Shown here: positions 47,541 to 57,813 of the stretch, one piece after another
Position numbering within the stretch: position 1 is the stretch's first letter
Layout of the letters: each line of letters starts with the position of its first letter
Source of the DNA: Rhodococcus rhodochrous
GTDB taxonomy: Bacteria; Actinomycetota; Actinomycetes; Mycobacteriales; Mycobacteriaceae
Length of the DNA stretch: 64,000 nucleotides
Assembly: GCF_900187265.1 (NCBI RefSeq)
Contig: NZ_LT906450.1
Coordinates: 1 to 64,000, forward strand
Direction: 5' to 3'
Program-made: the position numbers and the translations under genes
Notes under the pieces: model-generated
Database searches by the model: none
What the model was told of the DNA's origin: nothing
What the model saw: only the letters and a program-made list of their open reading frames with translations

Positions 47541-49445
47541 TCAGCGGATGCCGAGCACACCGACTCCCACGGAGATGGGCTGTTTCTTCGAGATCTCCGA
47601 TCCCGGCGGCTGGGCCTGCGTGATCACGGTGCCGACGAGATCGACGTCGAGCGTCGCCTCACGCGTCTGCTGCAGCTGGGAGGCGTTGCCCGTCCAGCCG
47701 GCGCTGCGCAGCGCGGCGAGCGCATCCGAGACCGACCGGTTGGTGATGACGGGCATCTCGATGCGGTCGCCGTTGGACACCCGCACGGTCACCGTCGACC
47801 CCTGTTCGGTGGAGGCACCGCCGGCCGGGCTCGTCGACACGACAGTGCCCTCGGTCTCGCTGGAATCGATCTGTTCGACGACGACCTTGAAACCGGCGCC
47901 CTCGATGTTGTCGCTCGCCACCTCGACGGTCTGGCCCACGACGTTGGGGACGCGCACCAGTTCGGGGCCGGATCCCAAAGTGATGGTGATGGGGCTGTCG
48001 CGGTCGACGCTGGCTCCCGCACCGGGGCTCTGGTCGACGACGAGGTCCTCGTCGTCGGCATCCGACGGAGCGCGTCCGACGTTCGGGTCGAGCCGGAGAC
48101 CGACGGCGGACAGCTCCTGGGCTGCGCGTTCCTGCGTCATGCCTTCGAGCCGCGGGATCTGCACCTGTTCCGGTCCGCTCGACACCTCGAGGGTGACGGT
48201 CGAACCTTCCTCGGCCTGGCTCCCGGGCACGGGACGGGTGTTGATGACGTTGCCGTTCGCGACGACCGGATCGCTCTTCTGCTGGATCGAGACCCGGAAG
48301 CCGGCGTTCTGCAGCTGGCTCTCGGCGAGCTCGGCGGAGATGTTGCGGACGTCGGGCACCGCGACCTGGGCGGCCGTCGAACCGGGGCCGAGCGACCACA
48401 GGAAGACGCCGACGATACCGACCACGGCGACTGCGGCGATGCCGAGCAGCACCTTCTTGAGAACCGAGCCGCCGCCGGAATCCTCGGCAGGTGCCCCGGC
48501 GGCACCGGCGGCCGCGACGCGGCTGTGCCGCCCCGTGTTGTTGTCGACGGAGTCGATCAGCGTCGTGCGGTCCTCGTCGGTCATCACCATCGGCGCACTC
48601 GGACGCTGCCCGCTCAGCACGCGGATCAGGTCGCTGCGCATCTCCGCGGCCGACTGGTAGCGGTTCGCGGGGTTCTTCGCCATCGCCTTGAGGATCACCG
48701 AGTCGAGCTCGGGCGGCACCGACGAATTCACCGACGACGGCAGCGGCGGATCCTCCCGCACGTGCTGGTAGGCCACCGCGACGGGCGAGTCGCCTTTGAA
48801 GGGGGGCTCGCCGGTGAGGATCTCGAACAGGACGCAGCCCACCGAGTACACGTCGGACCGGGCGTCGACCTGTTCACCGCGCGCCTGTTCCGGGGAGAGG
48901 TACTGCGCGGTGCCGATCACCGCGGCGGTCTGCGTCATCGGGCTCGCGGCATCGGAGATGGCCCGGGCGATGCCGAAGTCCATGACCTTCACCGCGCCGG
49001 CCCTGTTGATCATGACGTTGGCCGGCTTCACGTCGCGGTGCACGATCATGTTGCGGTGGCTGAAGTCCAGGGCCGCGCACACGTCGGCGATGATCTCCAT
49101 CGCCCGCTTGGGGGTCATCGGACCGTCGGCGCGCACGATGTCGCGCAGCGTGTCGCCCTCGACGTACTCCATGACGATGTACGGGAGCGGCCCGGCCTCG
49201 GTCTCGGCCTCACCGGTGTCGTAGACGGCGACGATCGCCGGGTGGTTCAGCGCAGCGGCGTTCTGCGCTTCGCGCCGGAAGCGCAGGTAGAACGTGGGGT
49301 CGCGTGCGAGGTCGGCACGCAACACCTTGATGGCCACATCCCGGCCGAGCCGCAGATCCCGCGCGAGGTGCACCTCGGACATACCGCCGAAGCCGAGGAT
49401 CTCACCCAGCTCGTAGCGGGAGGAGAGCTTGCGGGGTGTGGTCAT
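47541..49445 (-). CDS. pknB: Ser/Thr protein kinase PknB with PASTA domains
   Basis: A 634-residue membrane receptor kinase controlling cell growth. The kinase domain has [13 protein letters not shown], the ATP Lys in [22 protein letters not shown], and an activation loop with phosphorylatable Thr ([13 protein letters not shown]). One membrane helix ([19 protein letters not shown], about residue 335) leads to four extracellular PASTA repeats that bind muropeptides. Known targets include CwlM and FhaA. It overlaps pknA by ATGA and is last in the operon. Confidence 0.97.
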   Translation of the reverse strand: MTTPRKLSSRYELGEILGFGGMSEVHLARDLRLGRDVAIKVLRADLARDPTFYLRFRREAQNAAALNHPAIVAVYDTGEAETEAGPLPYIVMEYVEGDTLRDIVRADGPMTPKRAMEIIADVCAALDFSHRNMIVHRDVKPANVMINRAGAVKVMDFGIARAISDAASPMTQTAAVIGTAQYLSPEQARGEQVDARSDVYSVGCVLFEILTGEPPFKGDSPVAVAYQHVREDPPLPSSVNSSVPPELDSVILKAMAKNPANRYQSAAEMRSDLIRVLSGQRPSAPMVMTDEDRTTLIDSVDNNTGRHSRVAAAGAAGAPAEDSGGGSVLKKVLLGIAAVAVVGIVGVFLWSLGPGSTAAQVAVPDVRNISAELAESQLQNAGFRVSIQQKSDPVVANGNVINTRPVPGSQAEEGSTVTLEVSSGPEQVQIPRLEGMTQERAAQELSAVGLRLDPNVGRAPSDADDEDLVVDQSPGAGASVDRDSPITITLGSGPELVRVPNVVGQTVEVASDNIEGAGFKVVVEQIDSSETEGTVVSTSPAGGASTEQGSTVTVRVSNGDRIEMPVITNRSVSDALAALRSAGWTGNASQLQQTREATLDVDLVGTVITQAQPPGSEISKKQPISVGVGVLGIR

Positions 49446-51010
49446 GACGTTCCTTGGTTGTTCGTACCGTTGTCGGTTTCGGATGAATTGTCGTCCCCTC
49501 CACCGGCGGCCTCGGGGTCGGTCTCGTCGTCGCCGTCACCCTCCGCGCCGCCTGTGCCGCCGTCGCCGCCACCCGTGTCCTCCGCTGTGGTGGTCGTCGC
49601 CGTCGTCGTGGTCGGGACCGTGGTGGTGGTGGGCGGTTGCGTCGTGATCGGCTCGGTCGTCGGCTCCACCGTGGTCGTCGGCGGCTGCGTCGTCGTCGTG
49701 GTCGGAGGGGGTGTGAAGGTCTCCGTCTCGACGGGCGGCGGCAGCGGCACGAACGTCGTCGTGGTGGTCTGCGGCGGACGCGTCGTCGTGGTGGTCGCGC
49801 GGGTCGTGGTGAGTTGCGTCGTCGGCGACGGAGCGCTCGGGGTCTCCTCGTCGTCGCCGCCCAACAGCACGATTCCCAGAGTGACCAGGGCGAGCACCAC
49901 TGCCGCACCTGCGGCCCAGGCCAGCGCTGTGGGACTCGGCGACCGTCGTCCGTCGTCGTCGGCGGGCACTCCCGCAGTCGGCGGACCTGCCACCGGCGGT
50001 CGGCCGGCCGTGGGCGGCTGGGCCGAGCGGGGAACCGACGAATAGGCCGTCTGGTCGTACTGCGTCGGGTGCAGGGCACGGGTCGAGGACGTGTGGGCCG
50101 TCGTCCCGGGAACGCCGGGCGGAAGCACCCGGTTGGCGCTGGTCACCGGCGGCACGTTGCCGGGCGGAGGCACGGGTCGTCCGGACCGCACAGCAGCGAC
50201 GGCGTTGGCGAACTCGCCACCGTTCGAATAGCGGTAGGCGGGGTCCTTCGACATCGCGATCTCGATGAGTTCGCGCACCTCGGGCGGAAGATCCGTCGGC
50301 AGCGGTGCCGGGGTCTCCTGGACGTGCTTCATCGCGACGGTCACGACGCTGTCGCCGAGGAACGGGCGGCGTCCCGACAGCACCTCGTAGCCGACGACGG
50401 CCAGCGAGTACACGTCGCTCGCGGACGTCGCCTCCTGGCCCAGCGCCTGCTCGGGAGCGATGTACTGCGCGGTGCCCATCACCATGCCGGTGCGGGTGAC
50501 CGGAGAGGCGTCGACCGCCTTCGCGATACCGAAGTCGGTGATCTTCACCTGGCCCGTCGGGGTGATGAGGATGTTGCCCGGCTTGACGTCGCGGTGCACC
50601 ACGCCGGCGTTGTGGGCCGCCTGCAGGGCGCGTCCGGTCTGCTCGAGCATGTCGAGCGCATGCGGCAGCGACAGACGTCCGAGTCGCGACAGCACGGCGT
50701 TGAGCGGTTCGCCGTGCACGAGTTCCATCACGAGATAGGCGATGGACTGGCCCTCGGCGTCGGTGGTCTCGCCGTAGTCGAACACCCCGGCGATGCCGGG
50801 ATGGTTGAGCTGGGCGGTGGTGCGGGCCTCGAATCGGAACCGGGCGAGGAAGTCCTCGTCGCCGGACAACTCGGCCTTGAGGACCTTGACCGCGACCCGC
50901 CGGTCGAGCCGGGTGTCGAGTCCTTCCCACACCTGACCCATTCCGCCGGTCGCGATGAGTCGCTGGAGACGGTAACGGTCGGCGATCATGGCGCCGCTGC
51001 TCAGAGCCAT
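49442..51010 (-). CDS. pknA: Ser/Thr protein kinase PknA
   Basis: A 522-residue kinase. Motifs are [33 protein letters not shown] and [10 protein letters not shown]. After a Pro-rich juxtamembrane region comes one membrane helix ([22 protein letters not shown], about residue 375), then an extracellular tail of about 125 residues that is almost entirely Thr/Pro followed by Asp/Glu/Gly. There are no PASTA repeats. The tail is longer and more Thr-rich than I would expect and may be glycosylated. One base separates it from the pbpA stop. Confidence 0.95.
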   Translation of the reverse strand: MALSSGAMIADRYRLQRLIATGGMGQVWEGLDTRLDRRVAVKVLKAELSGDEDFLARFRFEARTTAQLNHPGIAGVFDYGETTDAEGQSIAYLVMELVHGEPLNAVLSRLGRLSLPHALDMLEQTGRALQAAHNAGVVHRDVKPGNILITPTGQVKITDFGIAKAVDASPVTRTGMVMGTAQYIAPEQALGQEATSASDVYSLAVVGYEVLSGRRPFLGDSVVTVAMKHVQETPAPLPTDLPPEVRELIEIAMSKDPAYRYSNGGEFANAVAAVRSGRPVPPPGNVPPVTSANRVLPPGVPGTTAHTSSTRALHPTQYDQTAYSSVPRSAQPPTAGRPPVAGPPTAGVPADDDGRRSPSPTALAWAAGAAVVLALVTLGIVLLGGDDEETPSAPSPTTQLTTTRATTTTTRPPQTTTTTFVPLPPPVETETFTPPPTTTTTQPPTTTVEPTTEPITTQPPTTTTVPTTTTATTTTAEDTGGGDGGTGGAEGDGDDETDPEAAGGGDDNSSETDNGTNNQGTS

Positions 51011-51011
51011 G

Positions 51012-52496
51012 TCAGCCTCCCTGTAATCCGGCCGAGATGACGGCCCGTCCGATCGGGGCGGCCACCGAGCCGCCGGTCGCGGCGAGAGCTCGGTCGCCGC
51101 CGTCCTCCACGATCACCGCGACGGCGATGCGGGGTTGTTGTGCAGGTGCGAATGCGATGTACCAGGTGTGCGGCGGGGTGTTCCGCGGATCGTTGCCGTG
51201 TTCCGCGGTGCCCGTCTTCGATGCGATCTGCACGCCCTGGATGGCACCGCCACCGCCGGCGTTGTTCTCGGCACCGATCATCAGGTCGGTGAGGGTCGCC
51301 GAGACCTCCGGCGAGATCGCCTGGCCCAGCGACTCGGGCTTGGTCTCCTCGAGCACCGTCAGGTCGGGTCCCTGCCGACGGTCGACGAGATACGGCTTCA
51401 TGCGCACCCCGCCGTTTGCGATGGTCGCGGCGATCGACGCGTTCTGCAACGGAGTGAGGGCCACATCACGCTGACCGATGCTCGACTGGCCGAGTGCCGC
51501 GCCGTCCGGGATGGGCCCGACGGTGCTCGCCGCGACGGGCAGCGGCACGTCGAGGGTCTCGCCGATGCCGAGCTTCTCCGCCTGCGAGACCAGGGCCTCG
51601 CGTCCGTCGTCGATGCCCATCTCGACGAAGGCCGTGTTGCACGACCGCGCGAACGCCTCCCGCAACGTCACCGTCGGTGCGTCGCCGCACGCGGCTCCGC
51701 CGTAGTTCTCGAGGGTCGTCGCGGTGTCGGGCAGGGTGATCTGCGGTGCCGCGGTGAACTGTGTGTCGGGGGTGACGCCGTTCTCGAGCGCCGCCGCCGT
51801 CACGACGACCTTGAAGGTCGAGCCCGGAGGGTAGGTCTGGGAGATCGCGCGGTTGAGCATCGGCTTCTCGGGATCGGCGTTGAGCTCGTCCCAGGCCTGC
51901 GAGGTCGCGGCGCCGTCGTGTCCCGACAACCGGTTGGGGTCGTAGCTCGGCGTGCTCACCATCCCGAGGATCCTGCCGGTGCTCGGTTCGATCGCGACCA
52001 CCGAGCCCGTGTAACCCTTCGAGGTCAGCTCGTCGTAGGCCACCTGCTGCACGACCGGATCGATCGTGGACACGACGTTTCCGCCGCGCGGGTTGCGACC
52101 CGACACCAGGTCGAACAGGCGACGACCGAACAGCAGGTTGTCGGAACCGTTGAGCAGCGAATCCTCGGACCGCTCGAGTCCGGTACTGCCGTACTGCATC
52201 GAGTAGAAACCGGTCACCGGCGCGTAGGCCAGCGGGCTCATCGGCTGGGCCGGCGGCGCCGGATATTCGCGCAGGTACTTGTAGCGGCTGTCGGTGGGCA
52301 CCGACACCGCGAGAGCCTGGCCCGCCGCGACGATCTGTCCGCGCTGACGGGAGTACTCGTCGATCAGCACACGCGAGTTGCGCGGATCGGTGCGGAGATC
52401 GTCGGCCTTGATGACCTGCACGTAGGTGGCGTTTGCGAGCAGCGCGACGACCATGAACATCACGGCCATCGCGACCTTGCGGAGCGGACCGTTCAT
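51012..52496 (-). CDS. pbpA: penicillin-binding protein PbpA (class B transpeptidase)
   Basis: A 494-residue membrane-anchored DD-transpeptidase for peptidoglycan cross-linking. An N-terminal helix ([21 protein letters not shown]) is followed by a dimerization region and the transpeptidase domain with PPGSTFKVV (active-site Ser and Lys), the SxN motif in ARSCNTAF and [10 protein letters not shown] (KTG). It pairs with RodA, whose stop it overlaps by ATGA. Confidence 0.96.
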   Translation of the reverse strand: MNGPLRKVAMAVMFMVVALLANATYVQVIKADDLRTDPRNSRVLIDEYSRQRGQIVAAGQALAVSVPTDSRYKYLREYPAPPAQPMSPLAYAPVTGFYSMQYGSTGLERSEDSLLNGSDNLLFGRRLFDLVSGRNPRGGNVVSTIDPVVQQVAYDELTSKGYTGSVVAIEPSTGRILGMVSTPSYDPNRLSGHDGAATSQAWDELNADPEKPMLNRAISQTYPPGSTFKVVVTAAALENGVTPDTQFTAAPQITLPDTATTLENYGGAACGDAPTVTLREAFARSCNTAFVEMGIDDGREALVSQAEKLGIGETLDVPLPVAASTVGPIPDGAALGQSSIGQRDVALTPLQNASIAATIANGGVRMKPYLVDRRQGPDLTVLEETKPESLGQAISPEVSATLTDLMIGAENNAGGGGAIQGVQIASKTGTAEHGNDPRNTPPHTWYIAFAPAQQPRIAVAVIVEDGGDRALAATGGSVAAPIGRAVISAGLQGG

Positions 52497-53941
52497 TCGC
52501 GCCCCATCATTTCCGTCTTGGCCTCGGCGATCGGCGTGGGCGCCTTCTTACGGGGGATCGCGGGTTGGCGGGCAGCGTGCGAGATCTTCATCAACAGAGC
52601 CAGGAGCAGATAGTTTGCGAGCAGCGACGAACCACCGTAGGACACGAACGGTGTGGTCAGGCCGGTCAGGGGGATCAACTTCGTGACACCGCCGACCACC
52701 ACGAACAGCTGGACGGCGAGGGTGAACGACAGGCCGGCGGCGAGCAGCTTGCCGAAGCTGTCGCGCACCGCCAGCGCCGTGCGCATGCCGCGGACGACGA
52801 GGATCAGGAACAACAGCAGGATGGCGGCCAGGCCGATCAGGCCGAGTTCCTCACCGATCGCGGCGACGATGAAGTCGGTCTTCGCGAACGGCACCTGTCC
52901 CGGGCGTCCGCTGCCCAGGCCGGTGCCGGCGACCCCGCCGGTCGCGAGACCGAACAGCGACTGGGAGATCTGGTAGCCGGTGTTGTTGTAGTCGGCGAGC
53001 GGATCGAGCCAGGTCTCCACGCGCACCCGCACGTGACCGAACATCTGGTACGCCGCGTAGAAGCCGACGGCGAGCAGCGAGAATCCGATGATCAGCCAGC
53101 CGACACGTTCGGTCGCGATGTAGAGCATCACCAGCACGGTGGTGAACAGCAGCAGCGACGTGCCGAGGTCCTTCTCGAAGACCATCACGCCGATCGAGAT
53201 GATCCAGGCCGCCAGGATCGGGCCGAGATCGCGGGCGCGGGGGAAGTCCATCCCCAGGAAGTGCTTGCCCGCGGTGGTGAACAGATCGCGTTTCGCCACG
53301 AGGACCGATGCGAAGAAGATGATCAGCAGGATCTTCGCGAACTCACCGGGCTGGATGCTGAAACCGGGCAGCCGGATCCAGATCTTGGCGCCGTTGACCT
53401 CGGAGAACCTGCTCGGCAGCAGGGCCGGGATCGCGAGCGCGATGAGGCCGATGAGACCGAGCGTGTAGCTGAACCGCGCGAGCAGGCGGTAGTCGTGCAG
53501 GAACACGAGCACGACGATGAACAGCGCGATGCCGAGCGCCGTCCACAGCACCTGCTGCGTCGCGTCGGGCGACGGCGGCGGAAGGCCCATGTAGCGGGCG
53601 TTCTCCTGGTCGGACAGGTCGAGCCGGTGGATGAGCACGAGTCCGAGACCGTTGAGCAGCGCGACGATCGGCAACAGCAGGGGATCGGCGTACTTCGCGA
53701 AGCGCCGGACCGCGAGGTGCGCGGCGAGGAACAGCGCCGCGAAGGTCACCCCGTACTTGAGCAGGTCGAGGGTCAGCGCCTGCTCCATCGAGACCTCGAC
53801 GAGCATGAGCGACACGGTCGTGACACCGATGGCCGCGATGATCAGGGCCAGTTCGGTGTTGCGCCGGGTCGACTGGACGGGAGCCGGGGCGAAACCTCCC
53901 GGAGGGCTCGGGAAGGCCCCCACACCATGGGACACCGACAT
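52493..53941 (-). CDS. rodA: SEDS-family glycosyltransferase RodA/FtsW
   Basis: A 482-residue polytopic membrane protein that polymerizes lipid II. SEDS features include NGAKIWIRLPGFSIQPGEFAKI (over about residues 205-226), VFEKDLGTSLLLFTTV and the C-terminal GLTTPFVSYGGSSLLANY. Its association with pbpA and the PASTA kinase operon indicates the elongation enzyme rather than FtsW. It shares one base (TGATG) with the pstP stop. Confidence 0.95.
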   Translation of the reverse strand: MSVSHGVGAFPSPPGGFAPAPVQSTRRNTELALIIAAIGVTTVSLMLVEVSMEQALTLDLLKYGVTFAALFLAAHLAVRRFAKYADPLLLPIVALLNGLGLVLIHRLDLSDQENARYMGLPPPSPDATQQVLWTALGIALFIVVLVFLHDYRLLARFSYTLGLIGLIALAIPALLPSRFSEVNGAKIWIRLPGFSIQPGEFAKILLIIFFASVLVAKRDLFTTAGKHFLGMDFPRARDLGPILAAWIISIGVMVFEKDLGTSLLLFTTVLVMLYIATERVGWLIIGFSLLAVGFYAAYQMFGHVRVRVETWLDPLADYNNTGYQISQSLFGLATGGVAGTGLGSGRPGQVPFAKTDFIVAAIGEELGLIGLAAILLLFLILVVRGMRTALAVRDSFGKLLAAGLSFTLAVQLFVVVGGVTKLIPLTGLTTPFVSYGGSSLLANYLLLALLMKISHAARQPAIPRKKAPTPIAEAKTEMMGRE

Positions 53942-55497
53942 CAGGCGCCCACCCTGCAGTTCTGTCCGGGGATCTGGGGCGTGGGCTCGGGAGCCGGCTC
54001 CATGTTCGGAGCAGGCGCGCCGGGAGTCGGCTCACCCGGCTGAGGTTCGCCGGGCCGGGGTTCGCCGGGGAGCGGTTCACCGGGCTGGGAGGCCGGTGCC
54101 GGTTCGCCCGGCTGCGGCTCACCGGGCGCCGGGGGCTGCACCGCTGTCTCGGTGGGCGGGGTGCCGTTCGGTCCGGGAGCCGGCTGCGGCTCACCCGGCC
54201 CGGGGGCCGGTGCGGGAGTGGGCTCGGGTTCCTCCGGGGTGCACACCGGCAGCAGGTCCAGTTCGGCGAGCCGCTGCATCTGCTCGCGGGTGTCGTCGAG
54301 CGACCCCGACGGAAGACCGGCACGGACCTGCTCGCGGGCGGCGGGCCACAGATCGTCGACGAGCATCACCCGGCACGACGCGTTGGCGGGGTCGACGAGC
54401 GTGAGGTCGCCCTCGTCGGTGACGCACCCGACGCGCGCGGCCTCCTGCAGCGAGTAACCGAAGACGTCGCCGGGGATACCGCGCAGCACGGTCACACGAC
54501 CGTCGTCGGCGCCGACGTAGTAGTTGTTGCGGATCAGCTGGCGGCCGACGAACAGGCCGCCGACCAGCACCGCGATGATCACGATGGCGGCGGCGGGCCA
54601 CCACAGGCGGCTGCGCTTCTTCTTCGGCTCGGGCTCCGCGGTCTTGTTGATGACCCGCTTCGGGGTGGCGCGCGGCGGTCGCATCGCGGCGGCGCGACCC
54701 GCTGCGGTGTTCGGCGGGGGAGTGTCCTCGTCGTCGTCCGCCGATGCCGCACCGGCGACGATCGGGTGCGACTGGCCGTAGTCGAGATCGATCACGTCGG
54801 CGACGACGACGGTGACGTTGTCGGGGCCGCCGCTGCGCAACGCCAGCTCGATGAGCCGGTCGGCGCACTCGTCGTGCGTGCCCTGCCGCATGGTGTCGGC
54901 GATCGTCTCGTCGCTGACGACGTCGGACAGGCCGTCGGAGCACACGAGGTAGCGGTCGCCGGCGCGGGCCTCGCGCACGGTCAGGGTCGGTTCGACCTCG
55001 CTGCCCGTCAGGGCGCGCATGATCAACGACCGCTGCGGGTGCGTGTGCGCCTGTTCCGGGGTGATACGGCCCTCGTCCACGAGCGACTGCACGAAGGTGT
55101 CGTCGCGGGTGATCTGGGTGAGCTGACCGTCGCGCAGGAGATAGGCGCGGGAGTCGCCGATGTGCGCGAGGCCGAGCTTGCTGCCGGCGAACAGGATGGC
55201 TGTGAGCGTCGTGCCCATACCGTCGAGTTCGGGCTCTTCCTCCACCTGGTCGGCGATCGAGGCGTTGCCTTCGCGGACGGCCGCGGCGAGCTTGCCGAGG
55301 AGGTCGCCGCCCGGCTCGTCGTCGTCGAGGTGGGCAAGCGCCGCAATCATCAGTTGCGAGGCGACCTCACCGGCTGCGTGGCCGCCCATGCCGTCGGCGA
55401 GGGCGAGCAGGCGGGCACCGGCGTAGACGGAGTCCTCGTTGTTGGAGCGCACGAGGCCGCGGTCGCTGCGGGCGGCATATCGGAGTACGAGGGTCAC
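53941..55497 (-). CDS. pstP: Ser/Thr phosphatase PstP (PP2C family)
   Basis: A 518-residue membrane phosphatase that reverses PknA/PknB phosphorylation. The PP2C domain has ALADGMGGHAAGEVAS, GMGTTLTAILFAG, HIGDSRAYLLRDG, CSDGLSDVVSDE and GGPDNVTVVVADV. A membrane helix (AAAIVIIAVLVGGLFVG) leads to an extracellular domain ending in a Pro-rich tail of repeated GEP units and a final Cys near the terminus. The GTG start overlaps the fhaB stop (GTGA). Confidence 0.95.
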   Translation of the reverse strand: MTLVLRYAARSDRGLVRSNNEDSVYAGARLLALADGMGGHAAGEVASQLMIAALAHLDDDEPGGDLLGKLAAAVREGNASIADQVEEEPELDGMGTTLTAILFAGSKLGLAHIGDSRAYLLRDGQLTQITRDDTFVQSLVDEGRITPEQAHTHPQRSLIMRALTGSEVEPTLTVREARAGDRYLVCSDGLSDVVSDETIADTMRQGTHDECADRLIELALRSGGPDNVTVVVADVIDLDYGQSHPIVAGAASADDDEDTPPPNTAAGRAAAMRPPRATPKRVINKTAEPEPKKKRSRLWWPAAAIVIIAVLVGGLFVGRQLIRNNYYVGADDGRVTVLRGIPGDVFGYSLQEAARVGCVTDEGDLTLVDPANASCRVMLVDDLWPAAREQVRAGLPSGSLDDTREQMQRLAELDLLPVCTPEEPEPTPAPAPGPGEPQPAPGPNGTPPTETAVQPPAPGEPQPGEPAPASQPGEPLPGEPRPGEPQPGEPTPGAPAPNMEPAPEPTPQIPGQNCRVGA

Positions 55498-55955
55498 GGG
55501 CGGAGCTCGATCACGGTCTTGCCCACACGGACCGGGGTTCCGAGCGGGACACGGACAGCGGTGGTGACCTTCGCGCGGTCGAGATACGTGCCGTTCGTCG
55601 ACCCGAGGTCTTCGACGTACCAGTCGGAACCTCGTGGCGACAGGCGTGCGTGGCGCGTGGACGCGTAGTCGTCGGTCAGCACGAGTGTGGAGTCGTCGGC
55701 ACGGCCGATGAGAACCGGTTGGGTGCCGAGCGTGATCCTCGTGCCTGCCAGCGCGCCCTGCGTGACCACCAGGTACTTGGCGGTCTTGTTGCGGCTCAGC
55801 GTCGGCAGCACCGACTGCTTGGGGGAGTAACGCGGGAGCGGTCGCGCGGCACCGGCATAGATGTCGGACCGGAGCGTGCGCAACACCGCCCATACGAACA
55901 ACCACAGCAGGAGGAGGAATCCCGCTCGGGTCAGCTGCAGAATCAGCCCCTGCAC
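55494..55955 (-). CDS. fhaB: FHA-domain membrane protein FhaB (FipA)
   Basis: A 153-residue protein: an N-terminal membrane helix (AGFLLLLWLFVWAVLRTL) and a C-terminal FHA domain with LIGRADDSTLVL, STRHARL and [13 protein letters not shown], which reads phosphothreonine. In mycobacteria it links PknA phosphorylation to the division machinery. The GTG start is fixed by AAGGAGG seven bases upstream. Confidence 0.95.
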   Translation of the reverse strand: MQGLILQLTRAGFLLLLWLFVWAVLRTLRSDIYAGAARPLPRYSPKQSVLPTLSRNKTAKYLVVTQGALAGTRITLGTQPVLIGRADDSTLVLTDDYASTRHARLSPRGSDWYVEDLGSTNGTYLDRAKVTTAVRVPLGTPVRVGKTVIELRP

Positions 55956-56109
55956 GGTGCATCCTCCTTCGGGGTAGTCGACCGGTCGTGTTCCTGGTCG
56001 TGCGGTCACTCACAATACGGACACCGGACGACTCCATGCAGCGTCCGACGCGCTGTCACACGCGTCGGACGGTATGAACGGGTCCGGTCGGTCCTTCGAT
56101 ACCGGCTGA

Positions 56110-57423
56110 TCAGAGGATGCGCACGAGGATCTCGGAGTGCCCGGCGCGAATCACGTCACCATCGGCGAGCTGCCAATCCTGCACCGAGGCGCCGTTGACC
56201 GTCGTGCCGTTCGTCGACCCGAGATCGGAGAGCATCGCGACCTGGCCGTCCCAGCGGATGTCGATGTGGCGACGCGAGACGCCGGTGTCGGGCAGGCGGA
56301 ACTGTGCGTCCTGGCCGCGGCCGATGATGTTGCTGCCCTCGCGGAGCTGGTAGTAGCGACCGCTGCCGTCCTCGAGCTGGAGCGTCGCGGTCAGCACCCG
56401 ACCGGCAGTCGGAGACTGGTAGCCGGCCTGCTGGTAACCCTGGTCGTAGCCGGGGGCCGCGGCGGCGTAATTCTGGTCGTAGCCGCCCTGCTGCGCGCCG
56501 TACTGCTGGTCGTAACCCGGCTGTGCGTAGCTCTGCTGACCGTAGGCCTGCTGGTCGTAGCCGCTCTGCTGGTAACCCTGGTCCTGGTAGCCCTGGTCGT
56601 AGCCGGGCTGGGCGTAACCCTGCTGGCCGTAGGCCTGCTGGTCGTAGCCCTGCTGCGGGTAGTCCTGGCCGTAGTCCTGGCTGTACGCCTGCGGCTGGGC
56701 GCCCTGAGCACCGTAGGCCTGCTGGTCGTAACCGCCCTGGTCGTAGCCGCCCTGTTGGTAGTCCTGCTCGCTGTAGGCCTGGCCGTAGGCCTGCTGGTCG
56801 TAGCCACCCTGCTGGTCGTAACCGCCCTGAGCCTGGTCGTAGCCGGCGTTGCCGTAGCCCTGGTTGTAGCGCTGCTCCTGGCCGACGTGCGCGTGACCGT
56901 TGCGTGCGTACTGCGGTTCCGCCTCGGCGGGGTCACGGCTGGGGTCGTAGCCGGGGTTCTGCGTCATTGGGCCAGCTCCTGGTTCAGAGGTCACGGGTGG
57001 GCGGTTCTGTGGGTTCCGCGGTGACGGAGCACGCGTCGCTGAGCGCCCCGCATCGGGATCTACCGAGCCGCGAGTCCGGAACTGCCCGGTGTGCAGTGCC
57101 GACGACGACTCGAAGACGACTTGGATCTCACCGTATGTCTGCCATCCCTGTTCTCGGATGAAGTCCTCAAGGTGACGGGAGAATGCCTTCACAGTCAAGT
57201 CCCGATCCGCTGCGAGGGCGTCGTGATCGGTTTCGCTGATCGTGATGACGTAGTGATTGGGGGCGAGTATGTGGCCCCGATCGAGCTGTTGGACGCCGTC
57301 CGTTGCCTCCTGCTGCAGCGCCGCCTCGACTTCCTGGGGCACGACGCCGCCGCCGAACACGCGGGCGAAAGCGTCGCCGATCGCGGCCTGGAGTTTGCGC
57401 TCGAAGCGCTGGGCGATACCCAT
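56110..57423 (-). CDS. fhaA: FHA-domain protein FhaA with Tyr/Gln-rich linker
   Basis: A 437-residue protein. The N-terminal DUF3662 domain begins [20 protein letters not shown]; a linker of roughly 200 residues (about 155-340) is built from repeats such as GGYDQQ, YGQQGY and QPGYDQ; the C-terminal FHA domain has [23 protein letters not shown] and [13 protein letters not shown]. FhaA binds phosphorylated CwlM and MurJ/MviN in mycobacteria. The ATG follows AAGGGGG. It leads the run down to pknB, 154 bases before fhaB. Confidence 0.95.
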   Translation of the reverse strand: MGIAQRFERKLQAAIGDAFARVFGGGVVPQEVEAALQQEATDGVQQLDRGHILAPNHYVITISETDHDALAADRDLTVKAFSRHLEDFIREQGWQTYGEIQVVFESSSALHTGQFRTRGSVDPDAGRSATRAPSPRNPQNRPPVTSEPGAGPMTQNPGYDPSRDPAEAEPQYARNGHAHVGQEQRYNQGYGNAGYDQAQGGYDQQGGYDQQAYGQAYSEQDYQQGGYDQGGYDQQAYGAQGAQPQAYSQDYGQDYPQQGYDQQAYGQQGYAQPGYDQGYQDQGYQQSGYDQQAYGQQSYAQPGYDQQYGAQQGGYDQNYAAAAPGYDQGYQQAGYQSPTAGRVLTATLQLEDGSGRYYQLREGSNIIGRGQDAQFRLPDTGVSRRHIDIRWDGQVAMLSDLGSTNGTTVNGASVQDWQLADGDVIRAGHSEILVRIL

Positions 57424-57625
57424 GGCGACCCCCTTTCCGTACTCAGCGTGTCGCAATGCAGATCTCGTCACTGCATGGTATCCACTTTTCCCCGGATTCG
57501 ACCCTGCGGTATTCGGCACGTCTCCGACGGATGTGCTCGGCGAGCGAGCCGGTGGCGCTCGCAGCCCTCTGACCAGGCGAATAGTCGTTTGGCTTCGGTG
57601 TGTGTTACTGTTTTCGGCGTTGCTC

Positions 57626-57708
57626 GGGCGAGTGGCGGAATGGCAGACGCGCTGGCTTCAGGTGCCAGTGTCCTTCGGGACGTGGGGGTTCAAGTCCCCC
57701 TTCGCCCA
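57626..57708 (+). tRNA. tRNA-Leu (CAG)
   Basis: An 83-base class II tRNA. Acceptor GGGCGAG pairs with TTCGCCC (one G-U), anticodon stem CTGGC/GCCAG with loop TTCAGGT, anticodon CAG at 57659-57661, a variable arm TGTCCTTCGGGACG, and a T-arm with GGTTCAAGTCC. It is divergent from fhaA, as in mycobacteria. Confidence 0.97.
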
Positions 57709-57734
57709 CAGGGTGCAGTTCCACGAACTGTGAC

Positions 57735-57779
57735 GGACGAGGCCACGAACTCTTCGGAGATCGTGGCCTCGTCCTTTTT
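57735..57779 (+). terminator. terminator after tRNA-Leu
   Basis: GGACGAGGCCACGA (57735-57748) pairs perfectly with 57761-57774 and is followed by TTTTTC. Confidence 0.92.
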
Positions 57780-57813
57780 CGTTCCCGTTTTCCTGGGCCG
57801 GCCCCGGTCCCGG

